Origin: Prauserella marina
GTDB taxonomy: Bacteria > Actinomycetota > Actinomycetes > Mycobacteriales > Pseudonocardiaceae
Direction of reading: 5' to 3'
Length of the DNA stretch: 64,000 nt
NCBI RefSeq assembly: GCF_002240355.1
Contig: NZ_CP016353.1
Location: 4,496,001 to 4,560,000, forward strand
A program made the position numbers and the translations under genes. Positions within the stretch are counted from its first letter, which is position 1; each line of letters opens with the position of its first letter. Shown here in pieces: positions 52,965-60,989 of the stretch. The notes beneath the pieces were generated by a model, which was not told the origin of the DNA, made no database searches, and saw nothing but the letters and a program-made list of their open reading frames with translations.

Positions 52965-53336
52965 GTGAGGGCAGCCACCGCGATCGCCGATCCCGTCCGC
53001 AGGGACATCCTCGTGCTGCTGGGCGAGGGCCCCCGCTCGGCGGGCGACATCGCGGCGCGCTTCGCCATCAGCAGACCGGCCGTCAGCCGCCATCTCCGGG
53101 TGCTCAGGGAATGCGGGCTCCTCGTCGCGGAGACCACGGGACGGCAACGGATGTACTCGCTCGACACCACGCCGCTCACCGAACTCGCCGGGTGGCTTTC
53201 CCAGTTCGGCGACGCCGATCCCTCGGCCCGCCGCTGGCAGAACAGCTTCGACGCGCTGGAGACCGAGGTCCACCGCGCCCGGCGAGACCGCGCCAACGCA
53301 CCCGAGCGCACCGACCCCAGGGAGGACATCGCATGA
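52965..53336 (+). CDS. ArsR-family transcriptional regulator
   Basis: 123 residues, GTG start directly after a -10 box. Winged HTH: ADPVRRDILVLLGEGPRSAG, DIAARFAISRPAVSRHLRVL, and RQRMYSLDTTPLTELAGWL. No Cys-rich metal site is present, so it belongs to the ArsR subgroup paired with SRPBCC proteins rather than to arsenic sensors. It overlaps the SRPBCC gene by four bases (ATGA). Probably represses its own operon at the palindrome upstream. Confidence 0.92.
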   Translation: MRAATAIADPVRRDILVLLGEGPRSAGDIAARFAISRPAVSRHLRVLRECGLLVAETTGRQRMYSLDTTPLTELAGWLSQFGDADPSARRWQNSFDALETEVHRARRDRANAPERTDPREDIA

Positions 53337-53839
53337 GCCCCCAGCCCAGTGGAAACCTGTTCCGCACGGCCGATGGCCACGATCTCGTACTCGACCGCAC
53401 GTTCCGTGCCCCCGCGACCGACGTGTGGGCCGCGCTCACCGAACCCGAGCGCACCGCTCGCTGGTTCGGCCCGTGGGAGGGAACCCCTGGCGCGGGCGGC
53501 ACGGTCAAGGTGCGCCTCGTTCACGAGGAAGGACAGCCCTGGTACGACCTGCGCATCGACGCGTGCGAACCACCCGGCCTGCTGGCACTGTCCAGCACCG
53601 ACGACAACGGCACGTGGCACCTCACGCTCACGCTGGCCGAGGCGAACGGCACCACGACCCTGCGGTTCACCCAGCACCTCACCTCGGCCGATGGCGTCGC
53701 GGAGATCGGCCCAGGCTGGGAGTACTACCTCGATCTGCTGGTCGCCGCCCACGAAGGGACACCGCTACCCGCCTTCACCGAGTACTACCCCGCTCAGCGG
53801 GCCTACTACCTCGGCCTCGGCGGTTCCGGCACCGTCTGA
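53333..53839 (+). CDS. SRPBCC (AHSA1/START-like) domain protein
   Basis: 168 residues from ATG 53333, coupled to arsR. The helix-grip fold is seen in DLVLDRTFRAPATDVWAALT, ARWFGPWEGTPGAGGTVKV, and TLRFTQHLTSADGVAEIGPG followed by WEYYLDLL. This ArsR+SRPBCC pair is very common in actinobacteria. SRPBCC proteins bind hydrophobic ligands; none is known for this group. Convergent with mctB, 12 bp apart. Confidence 0.92.
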   Translation: MSPQPSGNLFRTADGHDLVLDRTFRAPATDVWAALTEPERTARWFGPWEGTPGAGGTVKVRLVHEEGQPWYDLRIDACEPPGLLALSSTDDNGTWHLTLTLAEANGTTTLRFTQHLTSADGVAEIGPGWEYYLDLLVAAHEGTPLPAFTEYYPAQRAYYLGLGGSGTV

Positions 53840-53851
53840 GGCCGACAGGCC

Positions 53852-54799
53852 TCAGCGCTGCTGCTGGCGCACGCCGGGCGCCGGTTCTTCCGCGTTGCCG
53901 CCGATGCCGTACCGGCCCGAGCCGCCTTCGAGCTGTTCCCGCAGCGCCAGCACGGTCGTGACCCTGCCTGCCGCGGTGTCGGCATTGTCCACGGTGGACA
54001 GGATCGAGGTCGTCGACGTGTCGGCCCTCGCGACTCCGACCGCGCCATTGCCCTGTGCGGAGCCCGCCCCGCCCGCGAGCACCGTGCCCGCGCCGGAGCG
54101 GTCGAGCTGAGCGGCGAACCTCGCGATCGTCGCGGCCCTGTCTCCCGCGCCGTCACCCGATTCCTGTCCCCCGGTGAGCACGACGGCGAGCTGTCCCGCC
54201 TTCACGTCCCCGCCCGGCTTGACGAAACCGCCATCGGCGAGCCCGGACAGCGCCGCCGAGAGTTCGGCGGACGAGGACTGCGGCTGCGCGCTGTCCTTGT
54301 CGAGCAACAGCACCGTGCCGAGCAGCGCCCCGGCCAGGGTTCCGGGGTCACCCGCCGTCGGGAACTCCGCCCCCGCCGGTTGCAGCCTGGTCACGATGTC
54401 CCGCAGCTGGTCGGCCTTGACGGGATCGGTGAACGCGCCGGTCAGCGCGACCTCGCCGCTCACGGTCGCACCTGACTTGCCGATGAGTTCCTTGATCGCC
54501 TCGGCGTCGGCCGACGTGGCCTCGGGAGTGGTCACGAGCACGACCGACCGCTTGTCCAGTTTTCCCGCGACCACCGAGTCGCCGACCGCGCCCGCGAAAG
54601 CGTCCGCGTCCGACAAGCGCGCGTTGAGCTGGTTGCGTTCGGCCTCAAGGTCGGTGACCTGATTGACAAGGTCGCCCTTCTCGCTGGAAAGCCCGGAGAG
54701 CAGCGTCCCGTTCAGCGCCGTCGAACCGAGCACGACACCGATCGCCAGAGCGAGGAACACCGCCGCGATCGAGACGACGTGGTAGCGAAGAGAGATCAC
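53852..54799 (-). CDS. mctB: MctB/SteB-like copper transporter family protein
   Basis: 315 residues. One N-terminal membrane helix (YHVVSIAAVFLALAIGVVLG), a coiled coil (residues ~35-65, SSEKGDLVNQVTDLEAERNQ), and an extracytoplasmic alpha/beta domain (SVVLVTTPEATSADAEAIKE, GTVLLLDKDS). Homologue of Rv1698, described both as the copper efflux protein MctB and, in Corynebacterium, as SteB, the partner of SteA in cell-wall hydrolase control. Overlaps the steA gene by four bases, supporting a joint role. Which function applies here is open. The C-terminus is Gln/Pro-rich. Confidence 0.9.
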   Translation of the reverse strand: MISLRYHVVSIAAVFLALAIGVVLGSTALNGTLLSGLSSEKGDLVNQVTDLEAERNQLNARLSDADAFAGAVGDSVVAGKLDKRSVVLVTTPEATSADAEAIKELIGKSGATVSGEVALTGAFTDPVKADQLRDIVTRLQPAGAEFPTAGDPGTLAGALLGTVLLLDKDSAQPQSSSAELSAALSGLADGGFVKPGGDVKAGQLAVVLTGGQESGDGAGDRAATIARFAAQLDRSGAGTVLAGGAGSAQGNGAVGVARADTSTTSILSTVDNADTAAGRVTTVLALREQLEGGSGRYGIGGNAEEPAPGVRQQQR

Positions 54800-55980
54800 G
54801 AGAACAGCCCTTTGACCCAGCCGGTGAAGGAATTCCAGGTGTCGACGGCCCAGTCGACGTAGACGGAGCCGACATCGGAGACGAGCAACGCGGCGACGAC
54901 GACAACGACCGCGGCCAGCACGAGCAACACGATCGCGCCCATCGAGACCCTGCTGCGGTGCAGAGTGGCCACCGCTTTGCCGTCGACCAGCCGCGTACCG
55001 AGCTTCAGCCGCGTGAGGAACGTGGAGGGATTGGAGCCGGACCTGCCGTGGTCGAGGAACTCCCGCAAGGTCGCCTGAAAGCCCACGGTCACGACGAGAG
55101 CCGCCTCGTGGGTGTCGGCGAGCAGCAGCGCGAGATCCTCCGGATTGCCCGAAGCGGGGAACGTGACCGCGCCGATGCCGAGGTCCTGGATCCGTTCCAC
55201 TCCCGGCGCGTGCCCGTCCGGCTGGGCGGGAACGACGACCTCACCCGCCGAGCGAAGGGTCTCCGCGCTGATCCCGCTCGGGTCACCGACGATGACGTCG
55301 GGGGTGTAGCCGTTGACCCGCAGCGTGTCCGCCGCGGTGTCGACACCCACCAGCACGGGCCGGTGCTCGGCGATGTACTTCTTGAGATTGCGGAGATCCT
55401 GCGCGTGCCCGTTGCCTGGCGCGACCACCAGCACATGCCGGTCGCGCATCGGGACTTCGAGATCGGGAACGCCGACGCCGTCGAGAATCAGGGCGCGCTC
55501 ACGGCGCAGAAACTCGATGGTGTTGGCCGAGAAGGCTTCGAGCTGGGTGGACATCCCGGCCTTCGCCTCGATCATCTCGTCGGCGATGCTCTCGGGTGTC
55601 TGCACGACGCCGGATGCGATGAGCTGCTCGCCCACGTAGACGCCGCCGTCGTGAATTCTGACCTTGCCGCCGTCCTTGATCCGGCGCAATACGTCGCCAC
55701 CGGTGTTGTCGATCAGCGGAATTCCCGCTCCGACAATGATTTCCGGTCCGAGGTTGGGGAACCTGCCCGAAATGGACGGTGCGGCGTTGACGACGGCGAG
55801 CACACCAGCGCGCACCAGCGCGTCGGCCGTCGGCCGGTCGATGTCGATCTCGTCGATGATCGCGATATCACCGGGGCCCACCTTGCGCAGTAGCTCCCGG
55901 GTGCGCCGATCGACCCTGGCAGTCCCCGTGTCTCCGGGCAATGCCTCCTTGGTCTTGGTGAGCAAGCCGGTGAGTTTCAT
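54796..55980 (-). CDS. steA: SteA-like cytokinetic-ring protein
   Basis: 394 residues from ATG 55980. The frame continues upstream, but a -10-like CACTAT lies six bases before this ATG, pointing to a leaderless start, and the family begins MKLTGLLTKTKEALPGD. Thiamin-pyrophosphokinase-like core: GPGDIAIIDEIDIDRPTADA, VAPGNGHAQDLRNLKKYI and GYTPDVIVGDPSG. One C-terminal membrane helix (SMGAIVLLVLAAVVVVVAAL). Rv1697 homologue. SteA works with SteB (mctB, coupled downstream) in septum-linked peptidoglycan hydrolysis in Corynebacterium. Confidence 0.92.
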   Translation of the reverse strand: MKLTGLLTKTKEALPGDTGTARVDRRTRELLRKVGPGDIAIIDEIDIDRPTADALVRAGVLAVVNAAPSISGRFPNLGPEIIVGAGIPLIDNTGGDVLRRIKDGGKVRIHDGGVYVGEQLIASGVVQTPESIADEMIEAKAGMSTQLEAFSANTIEFLRRERALILDGVGVPDLEVPMRDRHVLVVAPGNGHAQDLRNLKKYIAEHRPVLVGVDTAADTLRVNGYTPDVIVGDPSGISAETLRSAGEVVVPAQPDGHAPGVERIQDLGIGAVTFPASGNPEDLALLLADTHEAALVVTVGFQATLREFLDHGRSGSNPSTFLTRLKLGTRLVDGKAVATLHRSRVSMGAIVLLVLAAVVVVVAALLVSDVGSVYVDWAVDTWNSFTGWVKGLFS

Positions 55981-56078
55981 GAGCCGATAGTGACAAAAGC
56001 ACACGTGAAAAAGCCTTCGCCACGCCGGGAAGGCACCGGCAATTACCGTGCACTGTGGTCCTGTCCACAGCGGACGTT

Positions 56079-57899
56079 TCAAGAGCTTGCGCCGGTGGCG
56101 CCCTTCTTTTTTGCTCCGCGTGTCGCGCGCGCCGCCTTCTTCACCGTTCCGGGTGAAGCCTTGAAATTCTCCGCTGCCGTCAGTAGTTCTTCGGCGTGCG
56201 CCCTGCCGGTCTCGGTCTCGTCGAGACCCGCGAGCATGCGCGCGAGTTCGGCGACCCGTTCCTCCTGTGCCAGCACGGTGACGCCGCTGCGGGTGATGCC
56301 CTTCGCCGTGCCCTTGTCGACCACGAGGTGCCGGTCGGCGAACGCCGCCACCTGAGGAAGATGGGTCACGACGAGCACCTGGTGACTGCGAGCCAGCGTC
56401 GCGAGCCTGCGCCCGATCTCGACGGCCGCCCTGCCACCGACCCCGGCGTCGACCTCGTCGAACACGAGGGTCTGCACGGTGTCGGCATGCGCGAGCACCA
56501 CCTCGATGGCGAGCATCACCCTCGACAGCTCACCGCCGGAAGCCGCCTTGTGCACCGGCAACGCCGGCGCGCCGGAATGTGCCTTGAGCAGCAACTCGAC
56601 GTCGTCGACCCCGTCGGGTCCCGCGTGCACGAGCCCGGCGCCCACCCGCAGTGCCTGCGGATCGCTCTGCTCGGCGGGATGGGAGCGCACGGTGACCTCG
56701 ATCTCGGCCTGTCCCATCGCCAGCCCGGCGAGCTCGGCGGTGATCTCGGCGGCCAGCTTTTTCGCGGCCACCTTTCTCGCCCCTGATACGGCGGCCGCGT
56801 GCTTCGCGAGCCCCTCGGCGAGTTCGTCCTTACGCGCGGCCAATGTCGCCAGTGCCTCGTCGGAGGTGTCCATCGAGGACAGCCGCTGCCGTGCCTCCTC
56901 CGCCCACGCGAGCACCCCGTCGACGTCGGCGGCGTACTTGCGGGTCAGCTTCTTCAGCTCAGCCTGCCTGGCCAGAATCCGTTCGAGCCGTTCGGGGTCG
57001 GCATCGAGCGATTCGAGGTAACCGGCCAGCTCACCGCTCACATCGCCGAGCAGTACCGCGGCCTCCGTCAGCCGGGGTTCCAGCTCCCGCAACGCCGCGT
57101 CCTCCGCACCGGCCAGGCGCCTTCCCGCTTCGGCGATGAGGCCGAGCGCGCCCGGCTGATCGGGATCGGTGTCGGCGGCTCCCGCGACGGCGGTGCTCGC
57201 GGCGGTGGCGACCTCCCGCAGTTCGTCGACGGCGGCGAGCCGTTTGACCTGTTCGGTCAGCTCAGCGTCCTCGCCCGGTTCGGGCTCGACCGCCTCGATC
57301 TCGGTCAGCCCGTGCCGCAGCAGGTCCGCCTGCTGGGCGAGTTCCCTCGACCGCGTCGAGCGCTCCCTCAGCTCAGCCGCGACGGCGAGCCATTCCTCCC
57401 TGACCGACCGGTACCGCGCGAGCGGGCTCGTCACGGCCTCGCCGGCGAACCGGTCGATGACCGCGCGCTGCTCGGCCGGTCTCAGCAACCTGAGCTGGTC
57501 GTTCTGCCCGTGAACGGCGAGTAGTTGCTCCGACAACTCGGCCAGCACACCGGCGGGTACCGACCGTCCGCCAAGGTGTGCGCGCGACCGGCCGTCGGCG
57601 CTCACCGACCGCAGCGCGATGACACTGTCGTCCTCCTCGACGTCGGCACCGGCCTCGGTGACGATGCGGGTGGTCTGCTCACCGGTGATCTTTTCGAACC
57701 TGCCCTCGACCGTCGCCTTCGCGGCGCCGGTACGTACCTTCGACGCCTCCGACCGCCCGCCGGACAGCAGGTGAAGGCCGGTGACGACCATGGTTTTTCC
57801 CGCCCCCGTCTCACCGGTGACCACGGTGAATCCCGGGTGCAGTTCGAGCAGGGCGTCCTCGATGACTCCGAGGCCCTGGATTCGCATCTCGGCCAGCAC
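56079..57899 (-). CDS. recN: DNA repair protein RecN
   Basis: 606 residues. SMC-like ATPase: Walker A TVVTGETGAGKTMVVTGLHL, coiled-coil arms (~155-390), signature KAASGGELSRVMLAIEVVLA and Walker B TLVFDEVDAGVGG. A -10-like TACGGT six bases before GTG 57899 suggests a leaderless start; ATG 57887 is the alternative. RecN acts in double-strand-break repair. The C-terminal tail is Lys/Ala-rich (KKAARATRGAKKKG). A 98-bp gap separates it from steA. Confidence 0.96.
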   Translation of the reverse strand: MLAEMRIQGLGVIEDALLELHPGFTVVTGETGAGKTMVVTGLHLLSGGRSEASKVRTGAAKATVEGRFEKITGEQTTRIVTEAGADVEEDDSVIALRSVSADGRSRAHLGGRSVPAGVLAELSEQLLAVHGQNDQLRLLRPAEQRAVIDRFAGEAVTSPLARYRSVREEWLAVAAELRERSTRSRELAQQADLLRHGLTEIEAVEPEPGEDAELTEQVKRLAAVDELREVATAASTAVAGAADTDPDQPGALGLIAEAGRRLAGAEDAALRELEPRLTEAAVLLGDVSGELAGYLESLDADPERLERILARQAELKKLTRKYAADVDGVLAWAEEARQRLSSMDTSDEALATLAARKDELAEGLAKHAAAVSGARKVAAKKLAAEITAELAGLAMGQAEIEVTVRSHPAEQSDPQALRVGAGLVHAGPDGVDDVELLLKAHSGAPALPVHKAASGGELSRVMLAIEVVLAHADTVQTLVFDEVDAGVGGRAAVEIGRRLATLARSHQVLVVTHLPQVAAFADRHLVVDKGTAKGITRSGVTVLAQEERVAELARMLAGLDETETGRAHAEELLTAAENFKASPGTVKKAARATRGAKKKGATGASS

Positions 57900-57962
57900 G
57901 CCACCACCGTAGCGGCACGGCCCGACATTCGGAGGCAGTGCCGGTCTTCGGGGTCTTCGGCG

Positions 57963-58889
57963 TCAGTCCGGCCTGGCGTGCCGCTCCCGCCAGCTCTTCA
58001 CCGGCAGGGAGAACTTGTGCACGAGCCGGTCGGTGAACGGCCCGTCCCACAATCTGGCCAGCAGCACCGGAACCCGGCCCGCGACGACCTGTGTCCTGGT
58101 ACCCGGCTCAAGGTCGACATGCCGGAGCCCATCGCAGGTCAGCACTGCGGGCGAGCCGTCGGGATCGACCTCGACGGTGATCACCGACGAGCGGGACACC
58201 ACGAGCGGCCTGGAAAACATGGCGTGCGCGTTGCTCGGCACCACCAGCAGCGCCTCCACATCCGGCCACACCACGGGGCCTCCCGCCGAGAAGGCGTAGG
58301 CCGTCGAACCCGTCGGCGTCGAGCACAGCACCCCGTCGCAGCCGAACGAGGACACCGGCCTCCCGTCCACCTCGATGAGGGCGTCGAGGATCCGCTCCCG
58401 CGAACTCTTCTCGACACTGGCCTCATTGAGCGCCCAGGTTTCGGCGACGACCGCGCCGTCCACCGTCACCGTGACGTCGATGGTCATGCGCTCCTCGACC
58501 CGGTACCTGCCTTCGACGACCCTGTCGACGGTGTCGGCGAGCGCGTCGGAATCGGCCTCGGTGAGAAACCCGACGCGGCCGAGGTTGACGCCGAGCACCG
58601 GCACACCGGCCGGTCTCGCGAGTTCCGCCGCGCGCAACAGGGTCCCGTCGCCGCCGAGCACGAGCACCAGCTCGACCCCCTTCGCGGGGTTGTCGGCTGG
58701 AGCAACCACCGTGCAAGGCAGCTCACCGTCGTCGGTCTCGACGAGCCTGCGGACCTCCTCGTCGAGCAGCCGCAGCCAGATTCCCGCCGAACCGAGCCTT
58801 GCGGCGACCGCGCGCGCCGCCCCCCGCGTGGCATCCCGGTCCGGATGCACGACGAGCAGCACTTCTCTCTTCTCGGCCGGTGCAGTCAC
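57963..58889 (-). CDS. nadK: NAD kinase
   Basis: 308 residues. GGDGT motif in LVLGGDGTLLRAAELA, the NE motif in WALNEASVEKSS, and the NAD-site STPTGSTAYAFSAGGPVV. Makes NADP from NAD using ATP or polyphosphate. Start GTG overlaps the tlyA stop by four bases. Rv1695 homologue in the conserved block. Confidence 0.96.
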   Translation of the reverse strand: MTAPAEKREVLLVVHPDRDATRGAARAVAARLGSAGIWLRLLDEEVRRLVETDDGELPCTVVAPADNPAKGVELVLVLGGDGTLLRAAELARPAGVPVLGVNLGRVGFLTEADSDALADTVDRVVEGRYRVEERMTIDVTVTVDGAVVAETWALNEASVEKSSRERILDALIEVDGRPVSSFGCDGVLCSTPTGSTAYAFSAGGPVVWPDVEALLVVPSNAHAMFSRPLVVSRSSVITVEVDPDGSPAVLTCDGLRHVDLEPGTRTQVVAGRVPVLLARLWDGPFTDRLVHKFSLPVKSWRERHARPD

Positions 58890-59707
58890 GATGGTCCTTC
58901 CCTGACCGCGGTGTCGACCAGTTCCCTCATGTCACCAGGCGATTCGACGGGCCGCGCTTCCTCGGCGACGAGCCACGCGAAGTACTCGACGTTGCCAGAG
59001 GGGCCCGGCAGCGGGCTGGCGACGACGCCCCTTGCCCGCAGACCGAGACCGGCGGCCTCGGTGAGCACGTCGAGAACCGCGTTGGCCCGTAGTTCGGGAT
59101 CCCGCACGACGCCCCCACTGCCGAGCCGGTCCTTCCCGACCTCGAACTGCGGCTTGACCATCGGCAAGAGGTCGGCTCCTCGCCGCGCGCACGCGGCGAG
59201 CGCCGGAAGCACCAGCCGCAGCGAGATGAAGGACAGATCCGCGACGACGACGTCGACCTGTCCACCGATCGCCTCCGGCGTCAGGTTTCTGACGTTGGTC
59301 TTGTCGAGCACGACGACGCGGTCGTCGGTGCGCAACCGCCAGTCGAGCAGTCCTCGCCCCACATCGGCGGCGACGACGGTGCTCGCGCCCTCCCGCAGCA
59401 ACACGTCGGTGAAGCCTCCGGTCGAGGCTCCCGCGTCGAGACAGCGCTTTCCCTTCACCGAAAGCCCTTCGGTCTCAAACGCGCGCAGCGCGCCGATCAG
59501 CTTGTGCGCGCCCCGCGACGCCCAGCCGGGGTCGTCGGTGTCGCGCACCACGATGGCCGCGTCGGCCTCGACACCGGTCGCCGGTTTGCTCGCCACCATT
59601 CCCCGCACGGTCACCTTGCCCTCGCCGATGAGCGAGCTGGCGTGTTCGCGCGACCTGGCAAGGCCCCTGCGCACCAACTCGGCATCGAGGCGCGCCCTGC
59701 GTGGCAC
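58886..59707 (-). CDS. tlyA: TlyA family rRNA methyltransferase/hemolysin
   Basis: 273 residues from GTG 59707; an extended frame from 59935 runs over the preceding small gene and is rejected. N-terminal S4 domain (ARLDAELVRRGLARSREHAS) and Rossmann methyltransferase domain (KRCLDAGASTGGFTDVLL, VVVADLSFISLRLVLPAL). TlyA 2'-O-methylates 16S and 23S rRNA, and its loss gives capreomycin resistance in M. tuberculosis. Starts two bases after the preceding small gene and overlaps nadK. Confidence 0.95.
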   Translation of the reverse strand: MPRRARLDAELVRRGLARSREHASSLIGEGKVTVRGMVASKPATGVEADAAIVVRDTDDPGWASRGAHKLIGALRAFETEGLSVKGKRCLDAGASTGGFTDVLLREGASTVVAADVGRGLLDWRLRTDDRVVVLDKTNVRNLTPEAIGGQVDVVVADLSFISLRLVLPALAACARRGADLLPMVKPQFEVGKDRLGSGGVVRDPELRANAVLDVLTEAAGLGLRARGVVASPLPGPSGNVEYFAWLVAEEARPVESPGDMRELVDTAVREGPS

Positions 59708-59709
59708 GG

Positions 59710-59928
59710 TTAGACCTTGTCGATGCTCGACAGCGCCACCGCGAGTTCGGTGTGCACCGTGTCGAACCGCTCGACGTGCTCGGCGAGCGGCAGGTCGGCA
59801 AGCCCTTCGAGGCCCGCGATGGCCTCTTCGATACCCGCCCTCGGGTCGGTCTCCTGCGGGGCGGGCCCTGTCATGCCGGGCGGCGGGCCGGGAACCGGGC
59901 GTGGCGCTGGGTTCGTGTCGTCGTGCAC
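59710..59928 (-). CDS. Conserved small protein (Rv1693-like)
   Basis: 72 residues. Pro-rich N-terminus (NPAPRPVPGPPPGMTGP) and a C-terminal amphipathic helical pair (AIAGLEGLADLPLAEHVERF, then DTVHTELAVALSSIDKV). No domain recognised. Same position as Rv1693, between the HAD phosphatase and tlyA, with a two-base gap to tlyA, so it is a genuine conserved gene. Function unknown. Confidence 0.82.
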   Translation of the reverse strand: MHDDTNPAPRPVPGPPPGMTGPAPQETDPRAGIEEAIAGLEGLADLPLAEHVERFDTVHTELAVALSSIDKV

Positions 59929-59969
59929 CCCACAACGCTAACCGATCGCGGCTGCCGGTGGTGCGGCCC

Positions 59970-60989
59970 TCAGGCGAGTCGCAGTTCGCTCAGCGCAGCG
60001 GCGGCGGGATCGTCGGCCGCCTTCACAGCGGTGGTTCCGGTGCGCCAGGCGTGCGCGCACAGCGCGCGCAGCAGTTCCAGCGCTTTCCCTCCGCTGTCAC
60101 CGGACACCGTGAGCACGGAGCCCGTGTCATCGATCCGCCAGCCCGCGCGAGGACCGATCTCCAGATCGCCTGCCTTCGCGGTGAGCGCGCCGAGGTCGGC
60201 GGCGAGATAACGAGGCCGCTCGGCTGGACCGGCCGCGAGCAGCCGCTCGGGAGTCACCACACCGGTCAGGACGGCGAGACCGGCCAGACCGGCCGCCACC
60301 GCTCCCGAGATGTCGGTGTCGAGCCGATCTCCGACCACCAGCGCTGAGGTCGCGTTCGCCGATTCCGCCGCGGTCGTGAACAGCGGCGGCCTCGGCTTGC
60401 CCGCCACGACGGGTTCGGCTCCGGTGGCCGCTCTCAGCGCGGCGACCATCGCCCCGTTGCCGGGAAGTTCGCCGCGTTCGGTGGGCAGGGTCGCGTCGAG
60501 ATTGCAGGCGACCCACAGGGCACCCGCCCTGATGGCGACGCACGCCTCCGCCAGATCGACCCAGGTGGTTTTCGGGGAGTGGCCCTGCACGACGGCGGCG
60601 ATGTCGGCGACCTCGGCGCCGACCTTGCGCACCGCGCGCAGGCCGAGACCGTCGATTTCCGCCGCCAGCGCTCCCGTTCCGACGACCAGCACACCGGAGC
60701 CGGGTGCAAGCCGTTCGACGAGAATGCCCGCCGCTGCCTGCGAACTGGTGCTGACCTCTTCGGTGTCGGCGGCGACGCCGACACTGCGGAGATGGTCAGC
60801 GACCTCGGTCGGCGCCTTGGAGGCGTTGTTGGTGACGAACCGGACGGCGGTGCCCCGTTCGCGGACGTGCTCGATGGCCTCGGCGGCACCGGCGATGGGT
60901 TCATTGCCCCGGTACACCGTGCCGTCGAGGTCGAGCAATACCGCGTCGTGCCGTTCGAGCAGAGCGACGTCGCCGGAGGGCTCAGTCAC
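59970..60989 (-). CDS. HAD-superfamily hydrolase (NagD/PGP-like)
   Basis: 339 residues from GTG 60989, overlapping the TPR gene by eight bases. HAD motif I AVLLDLDGTVYRGNEPI (nucleophile Asp), motif II RFVTNNASKAP, motif III Lys in VVAGKPRPPLF, motif IV VVGDRLDTDISGA. The C2-type cap lies in the middle. A ~75-residue extension after the core (IGPRAGWRIDDTGSVLTVSG) is seen in actinobacterial homologues. Rv1692 equivalent; a glycerol-3-phosphate phosphatase role is reported for that protein. Confidence 0.93.
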   Translation of the reverse strand: MTEPSGDVALLERHDAVLLDLDGTVYRGNEPIAGAAEAIEHVRERGTAVRFVTNNASKAPTEVADHLRSVGVAADTEEVSTSSQAAAGILVERLAPGSGVLVVGTGALAAEIDGLGLRAVRKVGAEVADIAAVVQGHSPKTTWVDLAEACVAIRAGALWVACNLDATLPTERGELPGNGAMVAALRAATGAEPVVAGKPRPPLFTTAAESANATSALVVGDRLDTDISGAVAAGLAGLAVLTGVVTPERLLAAGPAERPRYLAADLGALTAKAGDLEIGPRAGWRIDDTGSVLTVSGDSGGKALELLRALCAHAWRTGTTAVKAADDPAAAALSELRLA

